A stretch of DNA of 64,000 nucleotides from Pseudomonas gingeri (lineage in GTDB: Bacteria; Pseudomonadota; Gammaproteobacteria; Pseudomonadales; Pseudomonadaceae), in assembly GCF_013386115.1 (NCBI RefSeq), contig NZ_JACAOR010000011.1, positions 372,001 to 436,000 on the forward strand, in the 5' to 3' direction. A model generated the notes under the pieces. The model did not search any database and had not been told where the DNA came from. It was given only the letters and a program-made list of their open reading frames with translations. How positions within the stretch are numbered: position 1 is the stretch's first letter; each line of letters starts with the position of its first letter. Shown here in pieces: positions 17,528 to 26,388 of this stretch. The position numbers and the translations under genes are program-made.

Positions 17528-18172
17528 ATGAAAGCCTTTACCCAGCACACCGGTCTTGTCGCGCCGTTGGATCGTGCCAACGTCGATACCGATCAGATCA
17601 TTCCCAAGCAGTTCCTCAAGTCGATCAAGCGCACCGGCTTCGGCCCGAACCTGTTCGACGAGTGGCGCTACCTGGATGTCGGCTACGCCTACCAGGACAA
17701 CTCCAAGCGCCCGTTGAACAAGGATTTTGTACTCAACGCCGAGCGTTACCAGGGCGCCAGTGTCCTGTTGGCGCGGGAAAACTTCGGTTGCGGCTCCAGT
17801 CGCGAGCATGCGCCGTGGGCCCTGGACGAGTACGGTTTCCGCAGCATCATCGCGCCGAGCTACGCCGATATCTTCTTCAACAACAGCTTCAAGAACGGCC
17901 TGTTGCCGATCATTCTCGACGAGAGTGAAGTCGACGAGCTGTTCCAGCAGGTCGAGGCGACCCCTGGCTACCAGTTGACGGTCGATCTCGCGGCCCAGAC
18001 CGTGACCCGTCCGGATGGCAAGGTCTACCACTTCGAAGTCGATGCGTTCCGCAAGCATTGCCTGCTCAACGGCCTGGACGATATCGGCCTGACCTTGACC
18101 GACGGTGATGCGATCGCGGCCTTTGAAGCCAGGCACCGGGCGAGCCAGCCCTGGTTGTTTCGCGACGCCTGA
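17528..18172 (+). CDS. leuD: 3-isopropylmalate dehydratase small subunit, 214 aa
   Basis: The swivel domain that completes the LeuCD isomerase. Key motifs are ANVDTDQIIPKQFLKSI and the GCGSSREHAPWAL loop that contacts the substrate. GAGG precedes the ATG. It is followed by a REP pair and then a methyltransferase before leuB, so leuCD and leuB are on one strand but not contiguous. Confidence 0.98.
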   Translation: MKAFTQHTGLVAPLDRANVDTDQIIPKQFLKSIKRTGFGPNLFDEWRYLDVGYAYQDNSKRPLNKDFVLNAERYQGASVLLARENFGCGSSREHAPWALDEYGFRSIIAPSYADIFFNNSFKNGLLPIILDESEVDELFQQVEATPGYQLTVDLAAQTVTRPDGKVYHFEVDAFRKHCLLNGLDDIGLTLTDGDAIAAFEARHRASQPWLFRDA

Positions 18173-18192
18173 TTCGAGGCTGACGCGTCCTG

Positions 18193-18276
18193 TGTAGGAG
18201 CCGGCTTGCTGGCGATGAGGCCCTTGAGCCCTGCATTGATCTCAGGGGCGCCATCGCCGGCAAGCCGGCTCCTACA
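18193..18276. repeat. REP inverted pair (TGTAGGAGCCGGCTTGC class)
   Basis: The head TGTAGGAGCCGGCTTGCTGGCGATG and the inverse CATCGCCGGCAAGCCGGCTCCTACA are separated by about 34 bases. It sits between leuD and the methyltransferase gene and could modulate read-through or transcript stability. Confidence 0.85.
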
Positions 18277-18331
18277 GGGTTGTGGTGTTTTTGATTTTCC
18301 CGCTCCGCGTTGATATCCAGAGGATGGTTCC

Positions 18332-19096
18332 ATGACCAGCAACGCCCATACCGCAGTGGTGCAAAAGCAATTCGGCGAACAGGCCGCCGCCTACCTGAGC
18401 AGCGCCGTGCATGCCCAGGGCAGCGAGTTCGCGCTGCTTCAGGCGGAGCTGGCCGGGCGTGCCGATGCGCGGGTCCTGGACCTGGGCTGTGGTGCCGGCC
18501 ATGTGAGTTTTCATGTGGCGCCGCTGGTCGGCAAGGTGGCCGCCTACGACCTGTCGCAGCAGATGCTCGATGTGGTTGCCGCCGCCGCCGCCGAGCGCGG
18601 CCTGGGCAATATCGCCACCGTGTGTGGCGCGGCGGAGAGCCTGCCGTTCGCCGATGGCGAGTTCGATTTCGTCTTCAGCCGCTACTCGGCGCACCACTGG
18701 AGCGATCTCGGCCTGGCCCTGCGGGAAGTGCGGCGGGTGCTGAAACCGGGTGGCGTCGCGGCCTTTATCGACGTAATGTCCCCCGGCAGTCCGTTGTTCG
18801 ACACCTATCTGCAGAGTGTCGAGGTACTGCGCGACACCAGTCATGTCCGCGATTACTCGGCGGGCGAGTGGTTGCGCCAGGTCAGCGAAGCCGGCCTGCA
18901 CGTGCGCAGTACCAGCCGCCAGCGCCTGCGCCTGGAGTACAGCTCCTGGGTCGAACGCATGCGTACGCCGCCGGCGTTGCGCGTGGCGATTCGCGACCTG
19001 CAGCAGGCGATGGGCGCCGAAGTGCGGGAATATTTTGAGATTGAGGCCGATGGTTCGTTCAGTACAGATGTACTGGTGCTGTGGGCCGAGCGATAG
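18332..19096 (+). CDS. Class I SAM-dependent methyltransferase, 254 aa
   Basis: A Rossmann-fold methyltransferase of the UbiE/BioC-like Methyltransf_11 type. Motif I is VLDLGCGAGHVSFH (about residues 48-61), the acidic residue at the end of beta-2 is in AAYDLSQQM, and motif IV is DFVFSRYSAHHW. GAGGATGG precedes the ATG. It lies inside the leucine block between leuD and leuB, an arrangement conserved in pseudomonads. The methyl acceptor is unknown; relatives act on quinones, pimeloyl carriers or small acids such as trans-aconitate, and nothing here decides between them. Confidence 0.88.
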   Translation: MTSNAHTAVVQKQFGEQAAAYLSSAVHAQGSEFALLQAELAGRADARVLDLGCGAGHVSFHVAPLVGKVAAYDLSQQMLDVVAAAAAERGLGNIATVCGAAESLPFADGEFDFVFSRYSAHHWSDLGLALREVRRVLKPGGVAAFIDVMSPGSPLFDTYLQSVEVLRDTSHVRDYSAGEWLRQVSEAGLHVRSTSRQRLRLEYSSWVERMRTPPALRVAIRDLQQAMGAEVREYFEIEADGSFSTDVLVLWAER

Positions 19097-19153
19097 ACTT
19101 TTTTCCGGCTGCCCCGTGACCACGGGTGCACCGACAGATGACACGAGGAAAGC

Positions 19154-20236
19154 ATGAGCAAGCAGATTCTGATTCTCCCAGGCGACGGTATCGGTCCGGA
19201 AATCATGGCCGAAGCGGTCAAGGTGCTGGAACTGGCCAACGAGAAGTACAGCCTGGGTTTCGAGTTGAGCCACGACGTGATCGGCGGCGCCGCCATCGAC
19301 AAGCATGGCGTGCCCCTAGCCGATGAAACCCTGGACCGTGCCCGTGCCGCCGACGCGGTGCTGCTTGGCGCCGTCGGCGGTCCGAAGTGGGACAAGATCG
19401 AACGGGATATCCGTCCCGAGCGCGGCCTGCTGAAGATCCGTGCACAACTGGGCCTGTTCGGCAACCTGCGTCCGGCGATCCTCTATCCGCAACTGGCCGA
19501 TGCCTCGAGCCTGAAGCCGGAAATCGTCTCGGGCCTGGATATCCTGATCGTCCGCGAACTGACCGGCGGTATCTACTTCGGTGCCCCACGCGGCACCCGC
19601 GAACTGGAAAACGGCGAACGCCAGTCCTACGACACCCTGCCGTACAGCGAGAGCGAAATCCGCCGTATCGCCCGTGTCGGTTTCGACATGGCCCGCGTGC
19701 GCGGCAAGAAACTCTGCTCGGTGGACAAGGCCAACGTCCTGGCGTCCAGCCAGCTGTGGCGTGAAGTGGTCGAGGAAGTCGCCAAGGACTATCCGGACAT
19801 CGAGCTGAGCCACATGTACGTCGACAACGCCGCGATGCAACTGGTGCGCGCGCCCAAGCAGTTCGACGTGATCGTCACCGACAACATGTTCGGCGATATT
19901 CTTTCCGACGAAGCGTCGATGCTCACCGGTTCCATCGGCATGCTGCCGTCGGCGTCGCTGGATGCCAACAACAAGGGCATGTACGAGCCTTGTCACGGTT
20001 CGGCGCCGGACATCGCCGGGCAGGGCATTGCCAACCCGCTGGCGACCATCCTTTCGGTATCGATGATGCTGCGCTACAGCTTCAATCTGCACGACGCCGC
20101 GACCGCCATCGAGAAGGCCGTGAGCCTGGTGCTGGACCAGGGCCTGCGGACCGGTGACATCTGGTCGGCCGGTTGCAGCAAAGTCGGAACGCAGGAAATG
20201 GGCGACGCAGTAGTCGCCGCGCTGCGGAATCTGTAA
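19154..20236 (+). CDS. leuB: 3-isopropylmalate dehydrogenase, 360 aa
   Basis: Oxidatively decarboxylates 3-isopropylmalate with NAD+ in leucine synthesis. The N-terminus ILILPGDGIGPEIMAEA, the substrate-binding RPERGLLKIR, and NMFGDILSDEASMLTGS and HGSAPDIAGQGIANP are all family signatures. The length matches the dimeric bacterial enzyme. GAGGAAAG precedes the ATG. It is followed by asd 68 bp downstream. Confidence 0.98.
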   Translation: MSKQILILPGDGIGPEIMAEAVKVLELANEKYSLGFELSHDVIGGAAIDKHGVPLADETLDRARAADAVLLGAVGGPKWDKIERDIRPERGLLKIRAQLGLFGNLRPAILYPQLADASSLKPEIVSGLDILIVRELTGGIYFGAPRGTRELENGERQSYDTLPYSESEIRRIARVGFDMARVRGKKLCSVDKANVLASSQLWREVVEEVAKDYPDIELSHMYVDNAAMQLVRAPKQFDVIVTDNMFGDILSDEASMLTGSIGMLPSASLDANNKGMYEPCHGSAPDIAGQGIANPLATILSVSMMLRYSFNLHDAATAIEKAVSLVLDQGLRTGDIWSAGCSKVGTQEMGDAVVAALRNL

Positions 20237-20304
20237 TCTCTCGGGCCCACCGTTTCTTTCATCCCTGGAAACGGTGACCCACTTTTGTAAAAGGTGTAGT
20301 TGCG

Positions 20305-21417
20305 ATGAAACGTGTAGGTCTGATCGGTTGGCGCGGTATGGTCGGTTCCGTGCTCATGCAGCGGATGCTGGAAGAGCAGGACTTCGATCTTATTGAGCCG
20401 GTGTTTTTCACCACTTCCAATGTCGGTGGCCAAGGTCCATCCGTGGGCAAGGATATTGCCCCGCTGAAGGATGCCTACAGCATTGAAGAGCTGAAAACCC
20501 TCGACGTGATTCTGACCTGCCAGGGTGGCGACTACACCAGCGAGGTTTTCCCCAAGCTGCGCGAAGCCGGCTGGCAGGGTTACTGGATCGATGCCGCCTC
20601 CAGCCTGCGCATGCAGGATGACGCGGTGATCATCCTCGATCCGGTGAACCGCAAGGTCATCGACCAGCAGCTGGATGCCGGGACCAAGAACTACATCGGT
20701 GGCAATTGCACCGTCAGCCTGATGCTGATGGGTCTGGGCGGCCTGTTCGAGGCCGGCCTGGTGGAGTGGATGAGCGCCATGACCTATCAGGCGGCCTCCG
20801 GTGCCGGTGCGCAGAACATGCGCGAGCTGATCAAGCAGATGGGCGCGACCCATGCGGCCGTCGCCGATCAACTGGCCGACCCCGCCAGCGCGATCCTCGA
20901 CATCGATCGCCGTGTCGCCGAAGCCATGCGCAGCGATGCCTACCCGACCGAAAACTTCGGCGTGCCATTGGCCGGCAGCCTGATCCCTTGGATCGACAAG
21001 GAACTGCCGAACGGCCAGAGCCGCGAAGAGTGGAAGGCCCAGGCCGAAACCAACAAGATCCTCGGTCGCTTCAAGAGCCCGATCCCTGTGGACGGTATCT
21101 GCGTGCGCATCGGTGCCATGCGTTGCCACAGCCAGGCACTGACCATCAAGCTGAACAAGGATGTGCCGATCGCCGATATCGAAGGGCTGATCAGCCAGCA
21201 CAACCCCTGGGTCAAGCTGGTGCCGAACCAGCGTGAGATCAGCATGCAGGAGTTGAGTCCGACCAAGGTCACCGGCACCCTGAACATCCCGGTAGGGCGT
21301 CTGCGCAAGCTGAACATGGGCTCGCAGTTCCTCGGCGCGTTCACCGTGGGTGACCAGCTGTTGTGGGGCGCGGCCGAGCCGCTGCGGCGCATGTTGCGGA
21401 TCCTGCTGGAGCGTTGA
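20305..21417 (+). CDS. asd: Aspartate-semialdehyde dehydrogenase, 370 aa
   Basis: Reduces aspartyl phosphate to the semialdehyde, the branch point to lysine, diaminopimelate, threonine and methionine. The NADPH-binding N-terminus VGLIGWRGMVGSVLMQRM and the catalytic Cys in GGNCTVSLML are intact, as is the later substrate Arg/His region (IRIGAMRCHSQAL-like stretch). This is the gamma-proteobacterial Asd type. It is followed by its own terminator and then by a paralogue without the catalytic Cys. Confidence 0.97.
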   Translation: MKRVGLIGWRGMVGSVLMQRMLEEQDFDLIEPVFFTTSNVGGQGPSVGKDIAPLKDAYSIEELKTLDVILTCQGGDYTSEVFPKLREAGWQGYWIDAASSLRMQDDAVIILDPVNRKVIDQQLDAGTKNYIGGNCTVSLMLMGLGGLFEAGLVEWMSAMTYQAASGAGAQNMRELIKQMGATHAAVADQLADPASAILDIDRRVAEAMRSDAYPTENFGVPLAGSLIPWIDKELPNGQSREEWKAQAETNKILGRFKSPIPVDGICVRIGAMRCHSQALTIKLNKDVPIADIEGLISQHNPWVKLVPNQREISMQELSPTKVTGTLNIPVGRLRKLNMGSQFLGAFTVGDQLLWGAAEPLRRMLRILLER

Positions 21418-21450
21418 TTCGCTGCCGCATCGAGCCGATGTATTGAAAAG

Positions 21451-21480
21451 CCCGCGTCTCGCCAGAGTCGCGGGTTTTTT
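21451..21480 (+). terminator. asd terminator
   Basis: CCCGCG-T-CTC-GCCA-GAG-T-CGCGGG forms an interrupted stem directly followed by six T. It separates asd from the downstream usg-like gene. Confidence 0.85.
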
Positions 21481-21514
21481 ATTGTCGGGCGTCAACCTGG
21501 CGGCACAAGGTGTT

Positions 21515-21620
21515 GATCGCTCCCACGCGCTGCGTGGGAATGCAGTCCCCGACGCTCCGCGTCGAAAGGTGGACGCCGGGTATCCAGAGAGACATTCCCA
21601 CGCAGGGCGTGGGAACGATC
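21515..21620. repeat. Triple-hairpin intergenic repeat (CCCACGC-GCGTGGG type)
   Basis: Three consecutive short hairpins are present: CCCACGC-GCT-GCGTGGG (21522-21538), CGACGC-TCC-GCGTCG (21550-21564) and CCCACGC-AGG-GCGTGGG (21597-21613). The whole block is bounded by GATCG and CGATC, so it is itself an inverted repeat. It resembles a dispersed element of fluorescent pseudomonads and lies between the asd terminator and the usg-like gene. Confidence 0.75.
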
Positions 21621-21668
21621 ATGTCATATAGGGTAAAGTGCCCCCCCGTTTTGCCTGAGGTCAAACCC

Positions 21669-22670
21669 ATGAGCCAGTCCTTTGATATTGCCGTGATCGG
21701 CGCCACCGGCACTGTCGGCGAGACCCTGGTGCAGGTTCTCGAAGAGCGTGACTTTCCGGTGGCCGACCTGCATTTGCTGGCCAGCAGCGAGTCCGCCGGT
21801 CACTCGGTGCCATTTCGGGGCAAGAACGTCCGTGTGCGTGAAGTCGACGAGTTCGATTTCGCCAAGGTCCAATTGGTGTTTTTCGCTGCCGGCCCGGCGG
21901 TCACCCTGAGTTTTGCCCCGCGTGCCGCGGCGGCCGGCTGCACGGTCATCGATCTGTCTGGCGCCTTGCCCGTGCCCCAGGTGGTGCCGGAAGCCAATGC
22001 CCAGGTGCTGGCGACCCTGGACAAGCCGGTCCAGGTGGGCAGCCCGAGCGCCGCGGCCACCGCGCTGGCCGTGGTGCTGGCGCCGCTCAAGGGGCTGCTG
22101 GAACTGCGGCGCGTGACCGTGACCGCCTGCCTGGCCGTGTCCAGCCAGGGTCGTGAGGCCGTCAGTGAGCTGGCCCGGCAGACCGCCGAACTGTTGAATG
22201 TCCGCCCGCTGGAGCCGCGTTTCTTCGATCGGCAGATCGCCTTCAACCTGCTGGCCCAGGTCGGCAAGCCGGATGCCGAGGGGCATGTTTCCCTGGAAAA
22301 GCGCCTGGTCAGCGAGTTGCGTGAACTGCTTGCAGCACCTTTACTAAAAATTTCAGTCACTTGCGTTCAAGCCCCGGTGTTTTTTGGCGATAGCTATAGT
22401 GTGTCCCTGGAGGCGGCTGCCGAGGTCGATCTGCCCGCGGTGAACGCGGCGCTGGAAGCGGCGGACGGCATCGAGCTGGTGGACGCCGGTGATTATCCGA
22501 CCGCCGTCGGTGACGCCGTGGGCCAGGATGTGGTCTATGTCGGACGGGTTCGTCACGGTGTTGATGATCTGTCGGAACTGAATCTGTGGCTGACGTCGGA
22601 CAATGTCCGCAAGGGTGCCGCGCTAAACGCTGTGCAACTGGCTGAATTGTTGATAAAAGACCCGCTGTAA
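21669..22670 (+). CDS. usg: Usg-like aspartate-semialdehyde dehydrogenase paralogue, 333 aa
   Basis: It shares the fold of Asd: FDIAVIGATGTVGETLVQVLEERDFP is a canonical dinucleotide-binding N-terminus. At the position of the catalytic GNCT motif, however, it reads GSPSAAATALAVV, so the nucleophilic Cys is replaced and dehydrogenase activity is not expected. This is the known situation in the Usg proteins that flank Asd or FimV/TruA in gamma-proteobacteria; their role is unclear. The ATG at 21669 is chosen because the upstream extension runs through the repeat element. Confidence 0.88.
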   Translation: MSQSFDIAVIGATGTVGETLVQVLEERDFPVADLHLLASSESAGHSVPFRGKNVRVREVDEFDFAKVQLVFFAAGPAVTLSFAPRAAAAGCTVIDLSGALPVPQVVPEANAQVLATLDKPVQVGSPSAAATALAVVLAPLKGLLELRRVTVTACLAVSSQGREAVSELARQTAELLNVRPLEPRFFDRQIAFNLLAQVGKPDAEGHVSLEKRLVSELRELLAAPLLKISVTCVQAPVFFGDSYSVSLEAAAEVDLPAVNAALEAADGIELVDAGDYPTAVGDAVGQDVVYVGRVRHGVDDLSELNLWLTSDNVRKGAALNAVQLAELLIKDPL

Positions 22671-22876
22671 AAGATACTTGGCGACAATTTGCAGAATGAT
22701 TCTAGCCTGACGCTATGCTCAGGCTGGTTGCTGAAGGTGAGCTGCCCCTCGGGCACTTGCAGGGGCATCGGCTAAAACAGGGTGTTGCGGTGGTTTTCCC
22801 GGGCCGCGCGCCATGCCGCAAGGCAGCTACACCACCTTCTCGCTGGCCGAGGAACGCACTAACAAAGGAAGAGGCT

Positions 22877-25432
22877 ATGGTTCAAGTTCGCAAACTGGTG
22901 TTAGCAATAGCGGCCGCTTCGGCGCTGTCTTCCGGTATGGCGCATGCGCTTGGGCTGGGGGAAATGACCCTCAAGTCGACCCTGAACCAGCCATTGCTGG
23001 TGGAAATCGAATTGCAGGATGTCGGTGGCCTCAGCGCTTCCGATATCGTTCCGAGCCTGGCTTCTCCCCAGGCGTTCAGCGATGCCGGCGTCAGCCGCCA
23101 GGACTTCCTGAACGACCTGACCTTCACGCCGGTGCTCAATCCCAACGGGCGCAGCGTGGTGCGCGTCACCTCGAGCAAGCCGTTATCCGAAGCCTATGTG
23201 CGCTTCCTGGTCCAGGTGCAGTGGCCCAATGGGCGGCTGATGCGTGACTACAGCGTGCTGCTCGATCCGTCGAAGTATGCGCCTGCGGGCGATGCCGCCA
23301 AGCCGGCTCCGGTTGTCGCACCGAGTGCGCCGGTAACCGCGCCGACCAAGGCCAAGCAGTACACCACCGGTCCCAAGGATACCCTCTGGGAAATCGCCGC
23401 CCGGGAGCGCAATAGCGGCTCCGTGCAGCAGACCATGCTGGCCATCCAGGCGTTGAACCCGGATGCGTTTATCGATGGCAACATCAACCGCATGAAGACC
23501 GGCCAGGTGTTGCGCCTGCCGGATCCGGTGCAAAGCACCAGCCTGCCGCAGTCCAAGGCGATCGCCGAGGTGGCCGCGCAGAATGCCGCGTGGCGCCAGG
23601 GGCGTCGTTCGGCCCATGCCGGCAAGCAGCAGGTGGATGCCACCCGGCACAAGGGGGGCGAAGCCGCGCCATCCCGTGGCGCCGGCAAGGACAACCTGAG
23701 CCTGGTCTCCGCCGAAAGCGGCAAGAAGGGCGGCAAGGGTGCGGCTGGCGACAGCAAGGCCCTGAGCAACAAGCTGGCTGTCACCCAGGAGAGCCTCGAC
23801 TCTACCCGTCGCGACAATGCCGAGCTGAAAAGCCGCATGGAGGACCTGCAGAGCCAGTTGGATAAACTGCAGCGCCTGATCCAGCTGAAGAACGATCAAC
23901 TGGCCAAGTTGCAGGCGGAAGGGGCGGGCACTGCGCCTGCTACCAGCCAGCCGGCCATGCCGGCCGAACTGGTGGCCAAGCCGGAAGTGGCCCCGACTCC
24001 GGCGCCGATCGTCGCGACGCCTGCCCCCGCTGAAGCGGCCAAGCCGGTCGAGCCGCCGATCCAGGCCGAAGTGGCGCCAGGCGAAGAGCGCAAGCTCGAC
24101 GACCTGCTGTCCAGCCCGATTCTCCTGGGCCTGATCGCCGGTTCCGTGGTGCTGGTGCTGTTGTTGCTCATGCTGCTCCTGGTGCGTCGCCGCAAGGCCC
24201 AGCAGGAAGCCGAGAAGCACCAGCGCATGGCGCGGGCGCTGTCTGAAGAAACCGACTTCGCAGCAGACCTGGATATGCCGGAAAGCAGCTTCGAAGGCCT
24301 GGAGGTGCCTCCTCCGAGCGTAAAGCTGGCGCCGGCCCAGGCGCCGGCTCCCGTCGCTGAACGTCCAACCGATGTGTTGGGCCAGGCTGAACTGCATATT
24401 GAACGTGGTCATCTGAACCAGGCTGCCGATGTGCTGGAAGAGGCGATCAAGTTCGAGCCGCAGCGCAGCGATCTGCGCCTGAAGCTGATGGAAGTCTACG
24501 GTCGCCAGGGCGATCGCGACGGCTTTGTCGTCCAGGAGCGCCAGCTGGTCGCCAACGGCGAGAACCATGCCCAGGTCGAGCAGCTCAAGAGTCGCTTTCC
24601 CGGCATGATCGCCGTGGCGGCGGTGGCGGGCCTTGGTGCGGCAGCAGTCGCCGCCGAGCTCGACGAGCAGTTTGTCCAGGAGTTGTTGCAGGAGGAGCCG
24701 CCGGCCCCGGTTGCCGCGCCTGAGCCCGTGGTTGCCGCGGCGCCGGCGCCGGTGGTGGATGAGTTCGACAACGATTTCGACCTCAGCCTCGATGACCTGG
24801 AGGCGGTTTCGCCTTCGGTCGTTCCAGCTCCGGTGGCGGACCTGGATCTGGATGACCTGCAGCTCGACGACGACCTGAGCTTCGAGTCGGTGCTGGCACA
24901 GCAGACTGAAGCCAAGGCGAGCGCGGACGACCTGTCGGATTTCGATCTGGACCTGGGCGCTGACGAGCCGGCCGCGATCCAGGCGGACGACGACTTCCTG
25001 CTGGGCCTGACCGACGATCCGGCGGTGCCCCAGGGCGAAGTGCCGACCCTCGATGCGCTGGATGACCTGGGGCTGTCGGAAGACTTCGACCTGTCGCTGG
25101 CCGACGAACTGGCGGTCGACACCGGGCCGAATGCCTTTACCGATGAGCTCGATGACGTCAACGCCGAGCTGGACCGTCTGTCCCAGAGCCTGGAGCAGCC
25201 CCCGCTGGCGGCCCCGACTTTCACCGCTGACGACGCGGCCCTGGGTGATGACGAGCCGGAGTTCGACTTCCTCTCGGGAACCGACGAGGCGGCGACCAAG
25301 CTCGACCTGGCCCAGGCCTATATCGACATGGACGACAAGGATGGCGCGCGGGATATTCTCGCCGAAGTCCTGAGCGAAGGCAGCGAAGTGCAAAAGAACG
25401 AAGCCAAGGAAATGCTCAAGCGTCTGGCATGA
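22877..25432 (+). CDS. fimV: FimV-type pole/peptidoglycan-binding motility protein, 851 aa
   Basis: An inner-membrane hub protein needed for type IV pilus assembly and polar signalling in pseudomonads. A signal peptide (MVQVRKLVLAIAAASALSSG) leads to a FimV N-terminal domain (LGLGEMTLKSTLNQPLLVEI), a LysM motif (about residues 155-215), a Gln-rich coiled coil (about 290-335), one transmembrane helix (about 415-437) and a very acidic, Asp/Leu-rich cytoplasmic region ending in a TPR-like FimV C-terminal domain (TKLDLAQAYIDMDDKDGARDIL). GGAAGAGG precedes the start. The 206-bp leader to usg likely holds its promoter. Confidence 0.95.
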   Translation: MVQVRKLVLAIAAASALSSGMAHALGLGEMTLKSTLNQPLLVEIELQDVGGLSASDIVPSLASPQAFSDAGVSRQDFLNDLTFTPVLNPNGRSVVRVTSSKPLSEAYVRFLVQVQWPNGRLMRDYSVLLDPSKYAPAGDAAKPAPVVAPSAPVTAPTKAKQYTTGPKDTLWEIAARERNSGSVQQTMLAIQALNPDAFIDGNINRMKTGQVLRLPDPVQSTSLPQSKAIAEVAAQNAAWRQGRRSAHAGKQQVDATRHKGGEAAPSRGAGKDNLSLVSAESGKKGGKGAAGDSKALSNKLAVTQESLDSTRRDNAELKSRMEDLQSQLDKLQRLIQLKNDQLAKLQAEGAGTAPATSQPAMPAELVAKPEVAPTPAPIVATPAPAEAAKPVEPPIQAEVAPGEERKLDDLLSSPILLGLIAGSVVLVLLLLMLLLVRRRKAQQEAEKHQRMARALSEETDFAADLDMPESSFEGLEVPPPSVKLAPAQAPAPVAERPTDVLGQAELHIERGHLNQAADVLEEAIKFEPQRSDLRLKLMEVYGRQGDRDGFVVQERQLVANGENHAQVEQLKSRFPGMIAVAAVAGLGAAAVAAELDEQFVQELLQEEPPAPVAAPEPVVAAAPAPVVDEFDNDFDLSLDDLEAVSPSVVPAPVADLDLDDLQLDDDLSFESVLAQQTEAKASADDLSDFDLDLGADEPAAIQADDDFLLGLTDDPAVPQGEVPTLDALDDLGLSEDFDLSLADELAVDTGPNAFTDELDDVNAELDRLSQSLEQPPLAAPTFTADDAALGDDEPEFDFLSGTDEAATKLDLAQAYIDMDDKDGARDILAEVLSEGSEVQKNEAKEMLKRLA

Positions 25433-25451
25433 GTCGATCCGCTGGCACTAA

Positions 25452-25486
25452 CGACAACGGCAGCCCTCGGGCTGCCGTTGTCGTTT
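25452..25486 (+). terminator. fimV terminator
   Basis: CGACAACGGCAGCCCTCGGGCTGCCGTTGTCG is a perfect stem of 14 bp with a four-base loop followed by TTTT. It lies between two convergent genes and is symmetrical. Confidence 0.88.
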
Positions 25487-25506
25487 TACCGATTCCACGT
25501 TCTGCA

Positions 25507-26166
25507 TCAGGCCAGCAGGTCCTCGTAGAACGCGCCGAACGGCCGGGTCGGGTGGGCGATCTGGATTTCCAGGATCCACAAGCCGACATCCGGGCAGGCC
25601 TCGAAGTCCCCCAGGTCCCCGGCACGGTAGATGGCATGGGGGAAATCACTGACCCGGTGACCCTTGATTTCCAGGTTCAGCACCCAGCCCATGGCATTGG
25701 CCTGTTCCTCGGCATAACGATACAGCTCCGGGCCGCTGACCTGCTGTTGCTTCCAGTAGTCGTGGACCTGGTCGAACAGGGTCTTGGCCGCTGCCGCGCA
25801 GGCAATCATCTCGGGGTCGTTGCCGGTGGTGAAAGTGCCGCCCGAGTCGCCTTCATGGCGATCCCAGACCACCCCCAGGTCGATAAAGAAGATGTCGTTC
25901 TCGCCCAGTGCCGGATCACCTTCGGAACGCTGCTTGAAGGTCTTCAGGGTATTGGCGCCGAAGCGGATCAGCAGCGGGTGCCAGATGCGATCCATGCCCA
26001 GTTCCTTGAGAATCTCCAGGCCCAGGGCGCGTGCTTCGGATTCCAGCATGCCGGGCTTGAAGCGCCGGGCCATTTCCTCGATGGCCTGCCAGGTCATGCG
26101 CTTGGCGTGGAGCATGCCGTCCAAACTGTAGGCCTGGCCGACGGCTTGTTTATTCAGTGCGTTCAT
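25507..26166 (-). CDS. M24-family (Xaa-Pro/aminopeptidase-like) protein, 219 aa
   Basis: A compact pita-bread-fold protein. Recognisable family features are FFIDLGVVWDRHEGDSGGTF, which carries candidate metal-ligand Asp residues, GHRVSDFPHA with a His, and LWILEIQIAHP with a Glu. The family is usually over 250 residues with five metal ligands; this protein is short and the last Glu ligand is not clearly placed, so activity is uncertain. It is a single gene on the minus strand between fimV and truA. Its promoter must lie in the gap to truA. Confidence 0.8.
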   Translation of the reverse strand: MNALNKQAVGQAYSLDGMLHAKRMTWQAIEEMARRFKPGMLESEARALGLEILKELGMDRIWHPLLIRFGANTLKTFKQRSEGDPALGENDIFFIDLGVVWDRHEGDSGGTFTTGNDPEMIACAAAAKTLFDQVHDYWKQQQVSGPELYRYAEEQANAMGWVLNLEIKGHRVSDFPHAIYRAGDLGDFEACPDVGLWILEIQIAHPTRPFGAFYEDLLA

Positions 26167-26388
26167 TCATCGGGTCTCGGTCGAGGGGCTTTATCGTTAT
26201 GTATTTTGATATATAGCGAGATTGCCCCGGACAAGGCAATCCTCATGCACAGGCGTCGGCCGGCTTTCTGGCGCAAACTAAAAGCGCCCCGCGCATGGCG
26301 TCCGCGGCCGGTCGCCTTATAATGCACGCCTTTGCGCAAATCATCAGGCTGTAAGTTCTTGGCAAATATAGATAACCCGGCGGCCGAA

